From Gammaproteobacteria bacterium Ga0077536 (lineage in GTDB: Bacteria; Pseudomonadota; Gammaproteobacteria; Ga0077536), in assembly GCA_001464935.1 (NCBI GenBank), contig LNEL01000057.1:30716-94715 (forward strand): a stretch of 64,000 bases of DNA, given 5' to 3'. The position numbers and the translations under genes are program-made. Positions 28,383 to 36,945 of the stretch are shown piece by piece (position 1 is the first letter of the stretch; every line of letters begins with the position of its first letter). The notes under the pieces are model-generated. The model saw only the letters and a program-made list of their open reading frames with translations, was not told where the DNA came from and made no database searches.

Positions 28383-29100
28383 TAGCCACGGAGAACACAG
28401 AGAACACGGAGGGGGAATTGGATCCTTGCTCCGACGCCGGCAGTTCGTAGGTTGGGCTGACGCAGGAAGCCCAACATCGGGTGTCTCCGGTGCCGCCCCT
28501 CACGCGTCGTGACCGTGGCGCGCTCGTGTAGCCCGGGTGGAGCGCGCAGCGCGGAACCCGGGAGCGGCCTGTCAGACCCTGCAGATCCCGGGTTCCACTG
28601 CGTTCCACCCGGGCTACACCGAGCTTTCATCAGTTCGTAGGTTGGGCTGACGCAGGAAGCCCAACATCGGGTGTCTCCGGTGCCGCCCCTCACGCGTCGT
28701 GACCGTAGCGCTGACGCCGGAATCCCGACACCCAACGGACGAGTCCACGCACTCACGCCATCGTCATGCCCGGACATTCGCAGCATGTGTCGAGCTTCCT
28801 CGCGCGAACGCCACGGTCGTCGAACTCATGCATCGCCCGCCATGAGAAAGGAGGTGCCGGCCCATCGGTTTCGTGCCGCAGGCGTCATCGCCAATCGGGT
28901 GCGGTGCCACTGCTGCATCGACCAGCTCGAGGGGCCAGCAGCACGACGCCGTTGGCCTGGCACTCGAGGAGGAATGAAACCCTTCATCAACGACGCGACC
29001 CGGACAATGTTGGGCTTCCTGCGTCAGCCCAACCTACGAACTGCCGGCGTCGGAGCAAAGATTCGATTCCCCCTCCGTGTTCTTCGTGTTCTCCGTGGCC
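28383..29100. repeat. Composite element with about 93-bp inverted ends (family 1 + family 3)
   Basis: The left end runs from the family 1 arm AGCCACGGAGAACACAGAG through GGGGGAATTGGATCC-like sequence, CTCCGACGCCGGCAGTTCG and GTAGGTTGGGCTGACGC to CCCAACA at about 28475. The right end repeats all of this in inverse order from 29100 back to 29007, with only a few mismatches. Such long matching ends suggest that the arms moved or duplicated as a unit. Confidence 0.75.
28441..28711. repeat. 80-bp direct repeats flanking a family 2 element
   Basis: The segment starting CAGTTCGTAGGTTGGGCTG at 28441 recurs at 28631 with about one mismatch over 80 bp. The 95-bp family 2 hairpin (28526-28620) lies exactly between them. 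The arrangement resembles insertion of one repeat next to, and duplication of, another. Confidence 0.8.
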
Positions 29101-29114
29101 GGGCGCAGCCCGTC

Positions 29115-30950
29115 TCAGGCGGCATCGATGAACCCCGATTTCGCCGCCTTGCCGGCGTGCAGCCCCACGATCTTGCGCAACTGCTCGAAGGTGTAGGGTT
29201 TGGACAGGAAGTCGTCCATGCCGGCGTCGAGGCACGCGGCGCGGTCTTCGGCGAACGCGCTCGCGGTCAGGGCCACCAGCGGGGTGCGGGCTTTGCCGCT
29301 GGCGTCTTCCTCGCGCCGGATGGCGCGGGCGGCGGTCAGGCCGTCCATCACCGGCATGTGGCAATCCATCAGCACGAGATCGTAGGCGCCGTCGCGCCAG
29401 CATTCGACGCCGATCTGGCCGTTGTCGGCGGTTTCAACCATACAGCCGAGCTGCTCGAGCATCGCGCTGCCCAGCGCCTGGTTCACCGGGTTGTCCTCGA
29501 CCAGCAGCACGCGCGAGCCCTCGAGCGACGGCGCGTCGCCAGCGTCGGCAGCGCTGGCCGGCGCTGCGTCCGCGGCGTGTTCGACCCGACCGACATCGAC
29601 GGTGCAGGTGAACGTGGATCCTTCGCCCGGCACGCTGGAGACGGCGATCTCACCGTGCATGCGCCGCGCGAGTTCCTGGCTGATCGCGAGTCCGAGGCCC
29701 GAGCCGCCGAACAGGCGGGTGGTCGAACCGTCGGCCTGCGAGAACGCCTTGAACAGCCGCGGCAGTTTGTCCGGCGCGATGCCCACGCCCGTGTCGCGCA
29801 CCGTCAGCCGCAAGCGCAGCCGGCCGGGTGCCGCGCCTTCGATCACCGCGCCCTCGATGTCCACCCGTCCCGCGGCGGTGAACTTGATGGCGTTCCCGAT
29901 CAGATTGTGCGCAATCTGCCGCAGCCGGGCCGCGTCGCCCCGCACGCGCGCCGGCATGTCCGCCGCAACCCGGCATTCGCAGGCAAGCCCCTTGCCGCGC
30001 GCGATGATCTCGAGTGACTCGACCGTCCGGCGGATCAGTGCCCCGGGATCGAGTTCGGTGTCCTCGAGTTCGAGCATGCCGGCCTCGATGCGCGAGAAGT
30101 CGAGAATGTCGTCGATGAGGCTGCGCAGATGCTCGCCGCTGTGCGACAGCGTGTCGATCAGCGCCGTCTGTGCCGGGCTCGCCGACTGCTGACGCAGCAG
30201 TTCGGCGGCGCCGATCACGCCGTTCAGCGGCGTGCGGATTTCGTGGCTCATCGTCGCCAGGAATCGGCTCTTGGCCACGGACGCCGCGACGGCCTGCTCG
30301 TAGGCCGCCTCCGCGCGCCGCGTGCTTTCGAGGCGCGCGGCGGACAGCACGAGGGTGAAGAACACCAGCACGGCGAACAGCCCGGACTGGACGAAGAACA
30401 CGAACACCCGCGGGTAGTCGCCGAGATGCAGTGCCGGGCCGACGCCGAGGCGGTCCAGGATCAGGAACGCGAGGATCGCGAACGCGCTGAGCGCAAGCCA
30501 GGTCACCGCCGAACGATGCAGGCCCGTCGTGGCCATCAGGTAGGGCATCGTGATGAGCCACCACGAAGTCGGCGTGTGGATGCCGCCCTGCAGCGCCATC
30601 ATCGCGAGGATGCCGAGAAACGTCACCGCCGAGGCCGCATTGAGTGCGAGCGATGTCCGCCGGCTCACGCGGTAGAGGACGATCACGAGCGCGTAGAGCA
30701 CCGCCGTCAGGGCCAGGAAGGTCGCCTGCGTCGGCTCGCCGGCAAGCAGGGTCAGAGCACCGAAGAATCCGCAGGTGATGAAGCCCGCCACCAGCGCGAA
30801 GGTCAGGCAGCGCAACTGAAAATCTTCGGTGCCGCTCGCACGATGGCCGAGCAGGAGCCCGCTCAGATCGCTCAACAGGCCGGCGGCGCGCCCGAGGCGC
30901 CGCAGCACCATCGATTGGGGGAGGTCGGCCGGATTCAGCATGAGCGGCAT
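29115..30950 (-). CDS. Membrane-bound hybrid histidine kinase with receiver domain
   Basis: A 611 aa hybrid sensor. Residues 50-205 form about six membrane helices with little periplasmic sequence. The dimerisation/phosphoacceptor box [13 protein letters not shown] follows, then an ATPase domain with N, G1 and G2 boxes ([24 protein letters not shown]). The C-terminal receiver has acidic pocket VEDN, phospho-acceptor D in [13 protein letters not shown] and the lysine in LSKPYT. No partner regulator is adjacent. Several in-frame methionines near the start make the exact N-terminus uncertain. Confidence 0.88.
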   Translation of the reverse strand: MPLMLNPADLPQSMVLRRLGRAAGLLSDLSGLLLGHRASGTEDFQLRCLTFALVAGFITCGFFGALTLLAGEPTQATFLALTAVLYALVIVLYRVSRRTSLALNAASAVTFLGILAMMALQGGIHTPTSWWLITMPYLMATTGLHRSAVTWLALSAFAILAFLILDRLGVGPALHLGDYPRVFVFFVQSGLFAVLVFFTLVLSAARLESTRRAEAAYEQAVAASVAKSRFLATMSHEIRTPLNGVIGAAELLRQQSASPAQTALIDTLSHSGEHLRSLIDDILDFSRIEAGMLELEDTELDPGALIRRTVESLEIIARGKGLACECRVAADMPARVRGDAARLRQIAHNLIGNAIKFTAAGRVDIEGAVIEGAAPGRLRLRLTVRDTGVGIAPDKLPRLFKAFSQADGSTTRLFGGSGLGLAISQELARRMHGEIAVSSVPGEGSTFTCTVDVGRVEHAADAAPASAADAGDAPSLEGSRVLLVEDNPVNQALGSAMLEQLGCMVETADNGQIGVECWRDGAYDLVLMDCHMPVMDGLTAARAIRREEDASGKARTPLVALTASAFAEDRAACLDAGMDDFLSKPYTFEQLRKIVGLHAGKAAKSGFIDAA

Positions 30951-31060
30951 AGCGGCCGCGCGGCAGCCGGGCTTGACGTCCGGCCGCCGCGACGGACAAC
31001 ACGGCGCGCGGGACTTGTGCGAAGCTTGGCCACCACCACCACGAACCGACGGAGCTGCCG

Positions 31061-31900
31061 ATGGCCATCGAACTGACCGACATCAAACTGAATTACGTGA
31101 CGATCGCCGAAGCGCGCAAGATGTCCGGCCTGCGCGTCGTGCTCGGCGCCTATCCGATCCCGGGCCCGTGGCGGGAATCGTGCAAGGGCATCCTGTATGT
31201 CAAGGGTCTGACCTATACGCCGGTGAAGAGCGCGAACGCGGATGCGTCCGACCTCGCGATCGGGATGAACGATTCGCAGAGCGAGCTGATTGAATGGAGC
31301 GGGCAGGGCAGCGCGCCCGTGATCGCGTGGAACGACGAGCGGCCGCGCTCCTCGTGGATCGACCAGTTGAATCTCGCCGAGCGACTGCAGCCGAATCCGC
31401 CGCTGATCCCGGCCGACACCGAAGACCGCATCCGCATGTTCGGTCTCGCGAACGAACTGCTCGGCGAAAACGGCCTGGTCTGGGACAAGCGTCTGTTGAT
31501 GGTCGACGGCCCGCTGAAGACCATGGCCGCGAATGACCCACAGCGCGGTTTCTTCGAGTTCCTCGGCCAGAAATACGGCTACACGCCGGCCGGCGCCGAG
31601 AAGGCCGCGCTGCACATCATCGACATCGTGAACGCCTTCGCCGACCAGATCACGCGCCAGCGCGCCGCCGGCAAGAAGTACCTGATCGGCGATCGGCTCA
31701 GCGCCCTCGACATCTACTGGGCCGCCTGCTGCGCAATCCTCGATCCGATGCCGCCGGAACGCTGCCCGATGGCCGACGCCTTCCGCGGCGGTGCCTATGG
31801 CAACAGCGATCCGCGCATCGAGAAAGCCCTGATCCCGGCCCTGCGCGAACATCGCGACTTCATCTACGACACGCATCTGGAGATGCCTGTGGTGTTCTGA
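31061..31900 (+). CDS. Glutathione S-transferase-like protein
   Basis: A 279 aa protein of the GST fold. The N-terminal half shows a thioredoxin-like pattern with VVLGAYPIPGPWRESCKGIL, then SAPVIAWNDERPRSSW; the helical half has KYLIGDRLSALDIYWAACCAILDPM, the usual GST N-capping region. The substrate is unknown and the protein is longer than average. Its last 15 codons are repeated, in decayed form, 279 bp downstream. Confidence 0.7.
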   Translation: MAIELTDIKLNYVTIAEARKMSGLRVVLGAYPIPGPWRESCKGILYVKGLTYTPVKSANADASDLAIGMNDSQSELIEWSGQGSAPVIAWNDERPRSSWIDQLNLAERLQPNPPLIPADTEDRIRMFGLANELLGENGLVWDKRLLMVDGPLKTMAANDPQRGFFEFLGQKYGYTPAGAEKAALHIIDIVNAFADQITRQRAAGKKYLIGDRLSALDIYWAACCAILDPMPPERCPMADAFRGGAYGNSDPRIEKALIPALREHRDFIYDTHLEMPVVF

Positions 31901-31913
31901 TGGGCCGATTGAT

Positions 31914-32046
31914 GGCCACCGAGAACACAGAGAACACCGAGGAAGATGGAGATTGGTGGGGGGGCGTCCGCGATGCAGGCGCCATGCCTGGCGCACGCAG
32001 CGAGAAGGCGCCCACTCGAATATTCCTTCTCGGTGTTCTCGGTGGC
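31914..32046. repeat. Family 1 repeat copy D
   Basis: A 133-bp copy from GGCCACCGAGAACACAGAG to CTCGGTGTTCTCGGTGGC, with an internal GGCGTCCGCGATGCAGGC-like centre. It begins 14 bases after the GST stop codon. Confidence 0.8.
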
Positions 32047-32057
32047 TTAAACCCCCA

Positions 32058-32110
32058 TCATTCAGGCACAGCCAACACCCACAGCACATCGCACTGTAGA
32101 ACCCGCGCAC
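32058..32110 (-). pseudogene. Remnant of the PQQ-dehydrogenase 3' end
   Basis: Reading the minus strand gives VLWVLAVPE and a stop, matching the true C-terminus VLWVFAVPE of the dehydrogenase gene that ends at 32343. Similarity extends about 50 bp and then stops at the junction with the GST remnant. Confidence 0.8.
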
Positions 32111-32124
32111 GCGGCCTGGCGTAG

Positions 32125-32179
32125 CGGACATCGCGATTTCATCTGCGACATGCATCTGGAAATGCCGGCGGTGTTGAAG
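32125..32179 (+). pseudogene. Remnant of the GST 3' end
   Basis: Translates as HRDFICDMHLEMPAVLK, matching the intact GST C-terminus HRDFIYDTHLEMPVVF but with the stop codon lost. It lies 279 bp downstream of the intact copy. Confidence 0.8.
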
Positions 32180-32189
32180 GGCTTATCGA

Positions 32190-32331
32190 TGGCCGCCGCG
32201 AACGCAGAGAACACCGAGAAAAATCCGGGTGGGGCGCCCTCCGCGGCGCTCGCGCCGAGCGAGCTGCCTGCGTCGCGGCTACTCCCATTCAATTGACGCT
32301 GTTCTCGGTGTTCTCGGTGTTCTCGGTGGCC
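32190..32331. repeat. Family 1 repeat copy E
   Basis: A 142-bp copy with a diverged left arm (GGCCGCCGCGAACGCAGAG) and a well-kept right arm of three TTCTCGGTG units. It belongs to the second unit of the tandem duplication and ends 12 bases before the dehydrogenase stop codon. Confidence 0.75.
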
Positions 32332-32342
32332 ATATCCCCCGG

Positions 32343-34055
32343 TCATTCCGGCACGGCAAACACCCACAGCACGCCGCCCTGTGGGACCTGCGTGCGCGTC
32401 TTGAAGGCCTTGTCGAGGAAGTCCTGCTTGCGTTGGGCGTCGACGCCCCAGCCGGACTGCACGGCGATGTACTGGCGGCCGTCTACTTCATAGCTCGCCG
32501 GCATGCCGACGACGCCCGAGTTCGTGCGCTGCTGCCACAGCAGCTTGCCGGTCTTCGCATCAAAGGCACGGAAGTAGCGGTCGTTGGTGCCGCCGGCGAA
32601 GACGAGGCCGCCGCCGGTCGCGAGGACGGGGCCCCAGTTGTGGGACTTGAAGTCGACCTTCCACACGCGCTCGCGGGTCTTCAGATCCCAGGCCTGCAGT
32701 TCTCCGATGTGATCTTTGGCGGCCGGCGTCGGGTTCACTTCGAGCTTCGTCAGCGGCACGCCCATGTAGAGTTCGCCGGGGCGATACTTCGCGGGCTCAC
32801 CGGTGATCGCGCCGCACAGATTCTCGTTCGCCGGAATGTACAGCAGGCCCGTCTGCGGGCTGTAGGCCGCGGGAGGCCAGTCCTTGCCGCCCCAGATGCT
32901 CGGGCAGAACTCGGTGCGCGCGCCGGCGCGCGGGATGCGCGCTTCGTCGTAGCTCGGGCGGCCCGTCTGCGGATCGATGCCCGTGTAGACGTTCTGCTGC
33001 ACATAGGGTTTGGCGTCGACGAAACCGATGCTGCCCTGCTTGCGCTCGAGCCACCACAGGTAGCCGTCGCGGCCCGCGTGCACGAGCGCCTTGGTCGGCT
33101 TGCCGTCGCGTTCGAGATCGAGCAGCAGCGGCGCTGCGACCTCGTCCCAGTCCCACACGTCGTGCCAGTGATACTGATGATGCGCGCGTATCGCGCCGCT
33201 CGCGACGTCGAGTGCGATCACGGACGTCGCGTAGAGATTGTCGCCTTTGCGCTCGTCGCCGATCCACGGGCCCGCGTTGCCGGTGCCCCAGTAGGCGAGT
33301 TTCGCGTCGGCGTCGTAACTGCCCGTCACCCACACCGGTACGCCGCCGCGCTGCCAGGTGTTGCCGGGCCAGCTGTCGTGCCCCGGTTCGCCGGGACCGG
33401 GCACGGTAAAGGTTTTCCACGCCGGCTCGCCGGTCGTCGCGTCGAAGGCCTGCACGAATCCGCGCACGCCGAATTCGCCGCCCGACACGCCCACCATCAC
33501 CCGGCCTTCGGCGACCAGTGGCGCGAGCGTCATGTAATAGCCGGACAGGTAGTCTTCGACCTGCTGCTCCCATTTGACCTCGCCGGTGCGCGCATCGAGC
33601 GCGACGAGATACGCATCGAGCGTGGCGAGCAGCACGAGATCGCCGTACAGCGCGACGCCACGGTTCGTCGGGTGCAGCTGGAACAGGTCGGCCGGCAGTT
33701 CGCGCGCATAGCGCCACAGCTGGTTGCCGGTGCTCGCGTCGATTGCGATCACCTGGTTGCGCGGCGTGGTGATGAACATCACGCCGTCGTTGACGATCGG
33801 CGGCGCCTGGTGCGCTTCGCTGACGCCGGTGGAAAACGTCCATTCGGGCTTCAGCGTGGCGACGTTCGCGACCGTGATCTGATCGAGCGGGCTGTAGCCG
33901 AGGCTGCCGTAGTCGCCGCGCGTCATCAGCCAGTTGTGCGGCTCCGGGGCCGCGAGACGCGCATCGGTGACGGCGCGGTACGCCGGATCCGCCGCCGATG
34001 CCGCACCGAGCCAGGAGACCAGCGCCGTCGCCATCATCACGCGCAGCCGCATCAT
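32343..34055 (-). CDS. PQQ-dependent alcohol dehydrogenase, lanthanide-type signature
   Basis: Periplasmic quinoprotein with an eight-bladed propeller, 570 aa, no C-terminal haem domain. Signal peptide MRLRVMMATALVSWLGAASA. Family marks: GGEFGVRG (metal-ligand Glu), WGTGNAGPW (metal-ligand Asn), and HDVWDWDEV, where catalytic D302 is followed by D304. An Asp two residues after the catalytic Asp is the known mark of lanthanide-dependent (XoxF/PedH-type) enzymes. The vicinal cysteine pair of methanol dehydrogenases is absent (QLHPTNRG). The start has an AAGGA site. A Rieske protein precedes it in the operon. Confidence 0.85.
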   Translation of the reverse strand: MMRLRVMMATALVSWLGAASAADPAYRAVTDARLAAPEPHNWLMTRGDYGSLGYSPLDQITVANVATLKPEWTFSTGVSEAHQAPPIVNDGVMFITTPRNQVIAIDASTGNQLWRYARELPADLFQLHPTNRGVALYGDLVLLATLDAYLVALDARTGEVKWEQQVEDYLSGYYMTLAPLVAEGRVMVGVSGGEFGVRGFVQAFDATTGEPAWKTFTVPGPGEPGHDSWPGNTWQRGGVPVWVTGSYDADAKLAYWGTGNAGPWIGDERKGDNLYATSVIALDVASGAIRAHHQYHWHDVWDWDEVAAPLLLDLERDGKPTKALVHAGRDGYLWWLERKQGSIGFVDAKPYVQQNVYTGIDPQTGRPSYDEARIPRAGARTEFCPSIWGGKDWPPAAYSPQTGLLYIPANENLCGAITGEPAKYRPGELYMGVPLTKLEVNPTPAAKDHIGELQAWDLKTRERVWKVDFKSHNWGPVLATGGGLVFAGGTNDRYFRAFDAKTGKLLWQQRTNSGVVGMPASYEVDGRQYIAVQSGWGVDAQRKQDFLDKAFKTRTQVPQGGVLWVFAVPE

Positions 34056-34096
34056 GCGATGTTCCTTGTGTTGGAGGGGAGAAGCGGACGCGGCAC

Positions 34097-34687
34097 TCAG
34101 GCCGGCGCGCCGACCGCGCCGCTGAACGGGCCGGTGATGACGTAGCGATCGTCGCGCCGCGCCACGGGCAGGCTCGGCAACGCACGCGGTGCGGGCCCGC
34201 TGACGACCTTGGCCTTGTGCGCGGGATCGTATTCCGAGGCGTGACAGGGACACACCACGTGTCGCAGCTCGGCGTTCCATTCCGATACCGCGCACGCGGC
34301 ATGCGTGCAGATGCCGGAAAAGGCGATCACGCCTTCGCCCGCCGCGTCGAGGCCGGCAGCGGCGGCATCGTCCGGCATCAGACGCAGCAGCAGGATCTGG
34401 TTGATGCGCGAACGTTCGCGAATGACGCCACTCGCCGGATCGCGCGGATAGACGAGCAAGGGCGCCGCGCCGGGCTCCAGATCTGCCGGCTGCACGAGCC
34501 TGCCGTCGTGCTCGAAGGAGGCGAAACAGAGCTCGTCTCCCGGTTGCGGCGCGAGCTTCGCGGCCTCGGGCCCGGCCGCGCGCGCGGTGTCCGCGAGGAC
34601 TGCGGACATCGTGGCGCACATCGAGGCGCACAGCGCGCCGCGCAGCAGCCTGCGCCGTCCTTCATGAGTGTGATCGCTGTTCGGCAT
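34097..34687 (-). CDS. Exported Rieske 2Fe-2S protein
   Basis: A 196 aa protein with a twin-arginine-type leader (GRRRLLRGALCASMCATMSA) and C-terminal cluster motifs CTHAAC and CPCHASEYD, giving the two Cys and two His ligands. It resembles bc1-type Rieske subunits but no cytochrome b or c1 gene is linked. It lies 41 bp upstream of the PQQ dehydrogenase and may carry electrons for it in place of a cytochrome c. Confidence 0.82.
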   Translation of the reverse strand: MPNSDHTHEGRRRLLRGALCASMCATMSAVLADTARAAGPEAAKLAPQPGDELCFASFEHDGRLVQPADLEPGAAPLLVYPRDPASGVIRERSRINQILLLRLMPDDAAAAGLDAAGEGVIAFSGICTHAACAVSEWNAELRHVVCPCHASEYDPAHKAKVVSGPAPRALPSLPVARRDDRYVITGPFSGAVGAPA

Positions 34688-34879
34688 CCGCGTGGTCCGT
34701 CATGCATCTGGAAGAACAGCGCGGGAGCGTACAGGGGGCCTGCGCACTCGTAAACGCATGCGCGTTCTTACTGCGCTGCGGCATCCGTGCTGTGCTGGAC
34801 GACGGCGCAATCCGTGTGAATACTCGGGCGTATCGCCGATGTGAATCCGCACACTGCAACCGTCGCCAGGGGGCCGCTC

Positions 34880-36166
34880 ATGCGCTTCGATCTCGAACGA
34901 ATCGATCTCCACTCGCCGCAACGTTATGCCGAAGAGGGCTTTCCCTGGGCCGAGTGGGATCAGTTGCGACGCGAGGCGCCGGTGTTTCGCTACGAGCGCG
35001 ATGCGATCGAACCGTTCTGGGCCGTGACGCGCTATGCCGACGTGATGGCGGTCTCCGAGAACGCAAAGCTGTTCATCAACGGCGGGCCGCGCCTGCGCAT
35101 GGCGTTGAAGGGCGAACCGGAACTGCTGCGCGGCGGGCTCGATTCATTCGGCCAGTCGCGCGGCTGGGATCCGGCCGAACCGCCGGACATCACCTTCATG
35201 GACGATCCGCGCCATCGCCAGACGCGCAAGCTGTCGAGTTGGGCGTTCACGCAGGGCTGCATGCGCAGCGCCGCCGCGCACTTCGACACGCTCGCCGAAG
35301 GTTTCACGCAGGAAATGATGGAGACGCTGGCGCGCGACGGCGAATGTGATTTCGTCGCCGAACTCGCGGCCAAGCTGCCGCTCGCGGCGACGGGCGAGAT
35401 CATCGGTCTCGCGCCGGGTGACTGGAAGCAGATGCTGGTATGGTCGAATGCGATCATCGGCCACGTCGAACCGGAACACGTGTTGCCGGGCGAAACGGTG
35501 GCGCAGGCCGCCGAACGCAACATGAGCGAGATGCGCGGCTATCTCGAGGCGCTGATCCACGAACATCGTCAGCCCGGCGGTGGCCCCTCGGCTTTCATCA
35601 ACCGGCTCGTCAACGGCACCGTCGACGGCAAGCCGCTGAACGACCAGCAGTTGAACAGCTACCTGTTCCTGTTGATCGGCGCCGGCAACGACACCACGCG
35701 CAATGCCACGACCGGCGGCGCGGTCGCGCTGCTCGAGAATCCCGCGATGCGCGATCTGCTGTGCGCGAAACCCGAACTGCTGGAGAGCGCGGTCGACGAA
35801 ATCCTGCGCTGGACCTCGCCCGTGATCAGCTTCATGCGCACCGTGACCGCCGACACCGTGCTCGGCGGCACGCCGCTGCGCGAGGGCGACACGGTGTGCG
35901 TGTTCTACCCGTCAGCGAACCGTGACGACACGGTGTTCGAGGATCCCTACCGCTTCGACATCCGTCGCAATCCGAATCCGCATATCACCTTCGGTTTCGG
36001 CGCGCACTTCTGCCTCGGCACCAACCTCGCGAAGGCCGAACTGCGCTCGGTGATGAAGGCACTGCTGCCGGTGCTGCCGAAACTCGAACTGACCGGCGAC
36101 CATCACCGCATTGCGAACACGCACGTGTCGGGCTATTCGAAGCTCGGCGTGCGGTTGGCGCAGTAG
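34880..36166 (+). CDS. Cytochrome P450
   Basis: Soluble bacterial class I P450, 428 aa from this start. The haem loop FGFGAHFCLG supplies the thiolate (about C378), the oxygen-binding I-helix reads LIGAGNDTTRNA, and the ExxR is EILR. Closest in look to the CYP families acting on terpenes, steroids or fatty acids (for example CYP125/142-like). The ATG at 34880 has a strong CAGGGGG site; an upstream ATG at 34841 would add 13 residues. No ferredoxin gene is adjacent. Confidence 0.9.
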   Translation: MRFDLERIDLHSPQRYAEEGFPWAEWDQLRREAPVFRYERDAIEPFWAVTRYADVMAVSENAKLFINGGPRLRMALKGEPELLRGGLDSFGQSRGWDPAEPPDITFMDDPRHRQTRKLSSWAFTQGCMRSAAAHFDTLAEGFTQEMMETLARDGECDFVAELAAKLPLAATGEIIGLAPGDWKQMLVWSNAIIGHVEPEHVLPGETVAQAAERNMSEMRGYLEALIHEHRQPGGGPSAFINRLVNGTVDGKPLNDQQLNSYLFLLIGAGNDTTRNATTGGAVALLENPAMRDLLCAKPELLESAVDEILRWTSPVISFMRTVTADTVLGGTPLREGDTVCVFYPSANRDDTVFEDPYRFDIRRNPNPHITFGFGAHFCLGTNLAKAELRSVMKALLPVLPKLELTGDHHRIANTHVSGYSKLGVRLAQ

Positions 36167-36174
36167 GGGGAGTG

Positions 36175-36295
36175 CCCGGGAGCTTCAACGCGAGCGCGGA
36201 AGATCCCGGGTTCCACTGCGTTACACCCGGGCTACACGGAGGCACGAGGTAGCCCGGGTGGAGCGCGCCGCGCGCCACCCGGGATCTTGCCCGGC
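36175..36295. repeat. Two partial family 2 repeats
   Basis: The right half of a family 2 element (36201-36237, GATCCCGGGTTCCACTGCG then CACCCGGGCTACAC) is followed at 36249 by the left half (GTAGCCCGGGTGGAGCGCG) and a CCACCCGGGATC end. They fill the convergent gap between the P450 and ferritin-like genes. Confidence 0.7.
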
Positions 36296-36300
36296 CCGCG

Positions 36301-36801
36301 TCAGGCCGACAGCTGCAACCGTGCCTTCACCTGGCCGACGCGTTCGCAGTGGCGGATTTCCTCGCGGCCGTTCAGGCGATAGAGCTGCGCGACTTCGGGC
36401 AGCGGTTCGGCGTCGGCCCAATGCTGGTAGGCGAGATCGCCGTCGACTTCGCCCTGCTCGAGCAGGCCGATCAGTTCGGCATTCATCGGGATTTCGGCCG
36501 GCGCCATCGCCATGAACGGATTCTCCTCGCGCGACGGCAGTTCATAAGCACCACCGCCCAGCAGTGAAATCGCCTTCAGACAGCGATGCGCATGACCGCG
36601 CTCTTCGGCGGCATTGCGCTTGAGCAGCGCCTGCGCCTCCTCGTCCTCAACACCCTGCGCGAGGATTTCGTAGAACACTTCGCCGTAGCACTCGATCATC
36701 GCGAGCACTTTCAAATCCTCGACCGACAGGCGCTGGCGGGTCTTCAGAAAATCGAAGGCGGCGAACGCTTCGGTCGGATATCCGTCGGGCAGACTGGCCA
36801 T
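36301..36801 (-). CDS. Ferritin-like/rubrerythrin-type diiron protein
   Basis: A 166 aa helical protein. Carboxylate/histidine pairs typical of ferritin-like four-helix bundles appear in MIECYGEVFYEIL, AAEERGHAHRC and GREEIRHCERVG. No rubredoxin domain follows. Probably peroxide or iron stress related, but function is not established. A GAGGAT site precedes the ATG. Confidence 0.65.
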   Translation of the reverse strand: MASLPDGYPTEAFAAFDFLKTRQRLSVEDLKVLAMIECYGEVFYEILAQGVEDEEAQALLKRNAAEERGHAHRCLKAISLLGGGAYELPSREENPFMAMAPAEIPMNAELIGLLEQGEVDGDLAYQHWADAEPLPEVAQLYRLNGREEIRHCERVGQVKARLQLSA

Positions 36802-36945
36802 GCACAGATCCTCGGTAAGGGGTTGGCGGGAGACTCGGAGGCTAAACGATAGGCAGGGGCGGCACAATTCTCGGGACCGGGAACAAGCGCCCGGCGTGCC
36901 GCAAGTCCGCCGGCACTCCGCTCGGCCGACGCGACCGCGGCTGCG

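Larger units (their letters stand above)
28333..29114. other. 782-bp gene-free region built of nested repeats
   Basis: Between yceH and the histidine kinase gene (convergent). It contains outer inverted arms of about 93 bp (28383-28475 and 29007-29100), two direct copies of an 80-bp repeat (28441-28521, 28631-28711), and a family 2 element between them (28526-28620). About 300 bp of unique sequence (28712-29006) is left in the centre, where I see no credible gene. Confidence 0.7.
31846..32392. repeat. Decayed tandem duplication of the GST/PQQ-dehydrogenase junction
   Basis: Two units of about 279 bp (31846-32110 and 32125-32392) each contain, in order, the 3' end of the GST gene, a family 1 repeat and the 3' end of the PQQ-dehydrogenase gene. 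Unit 1 carries the functional GST end and a dead dehydrogenase end; unit 2 carries a dead GST end and the functional dehydrogenase end. Remnant translations are recognisable: HRDFICDMHLEMPAVL against HRDFIYDTHLEMPVVF, and VLWVLAVPE-stop against VLWVFAVPE-stop. Confidence 0.85.

Noticed and set aside
28671..30017. Plus-strand open frame through the repeat island and the kinase 3' end
   Set aside because: It crosses repeats and reads antisense to the receiver and ATPase domains.
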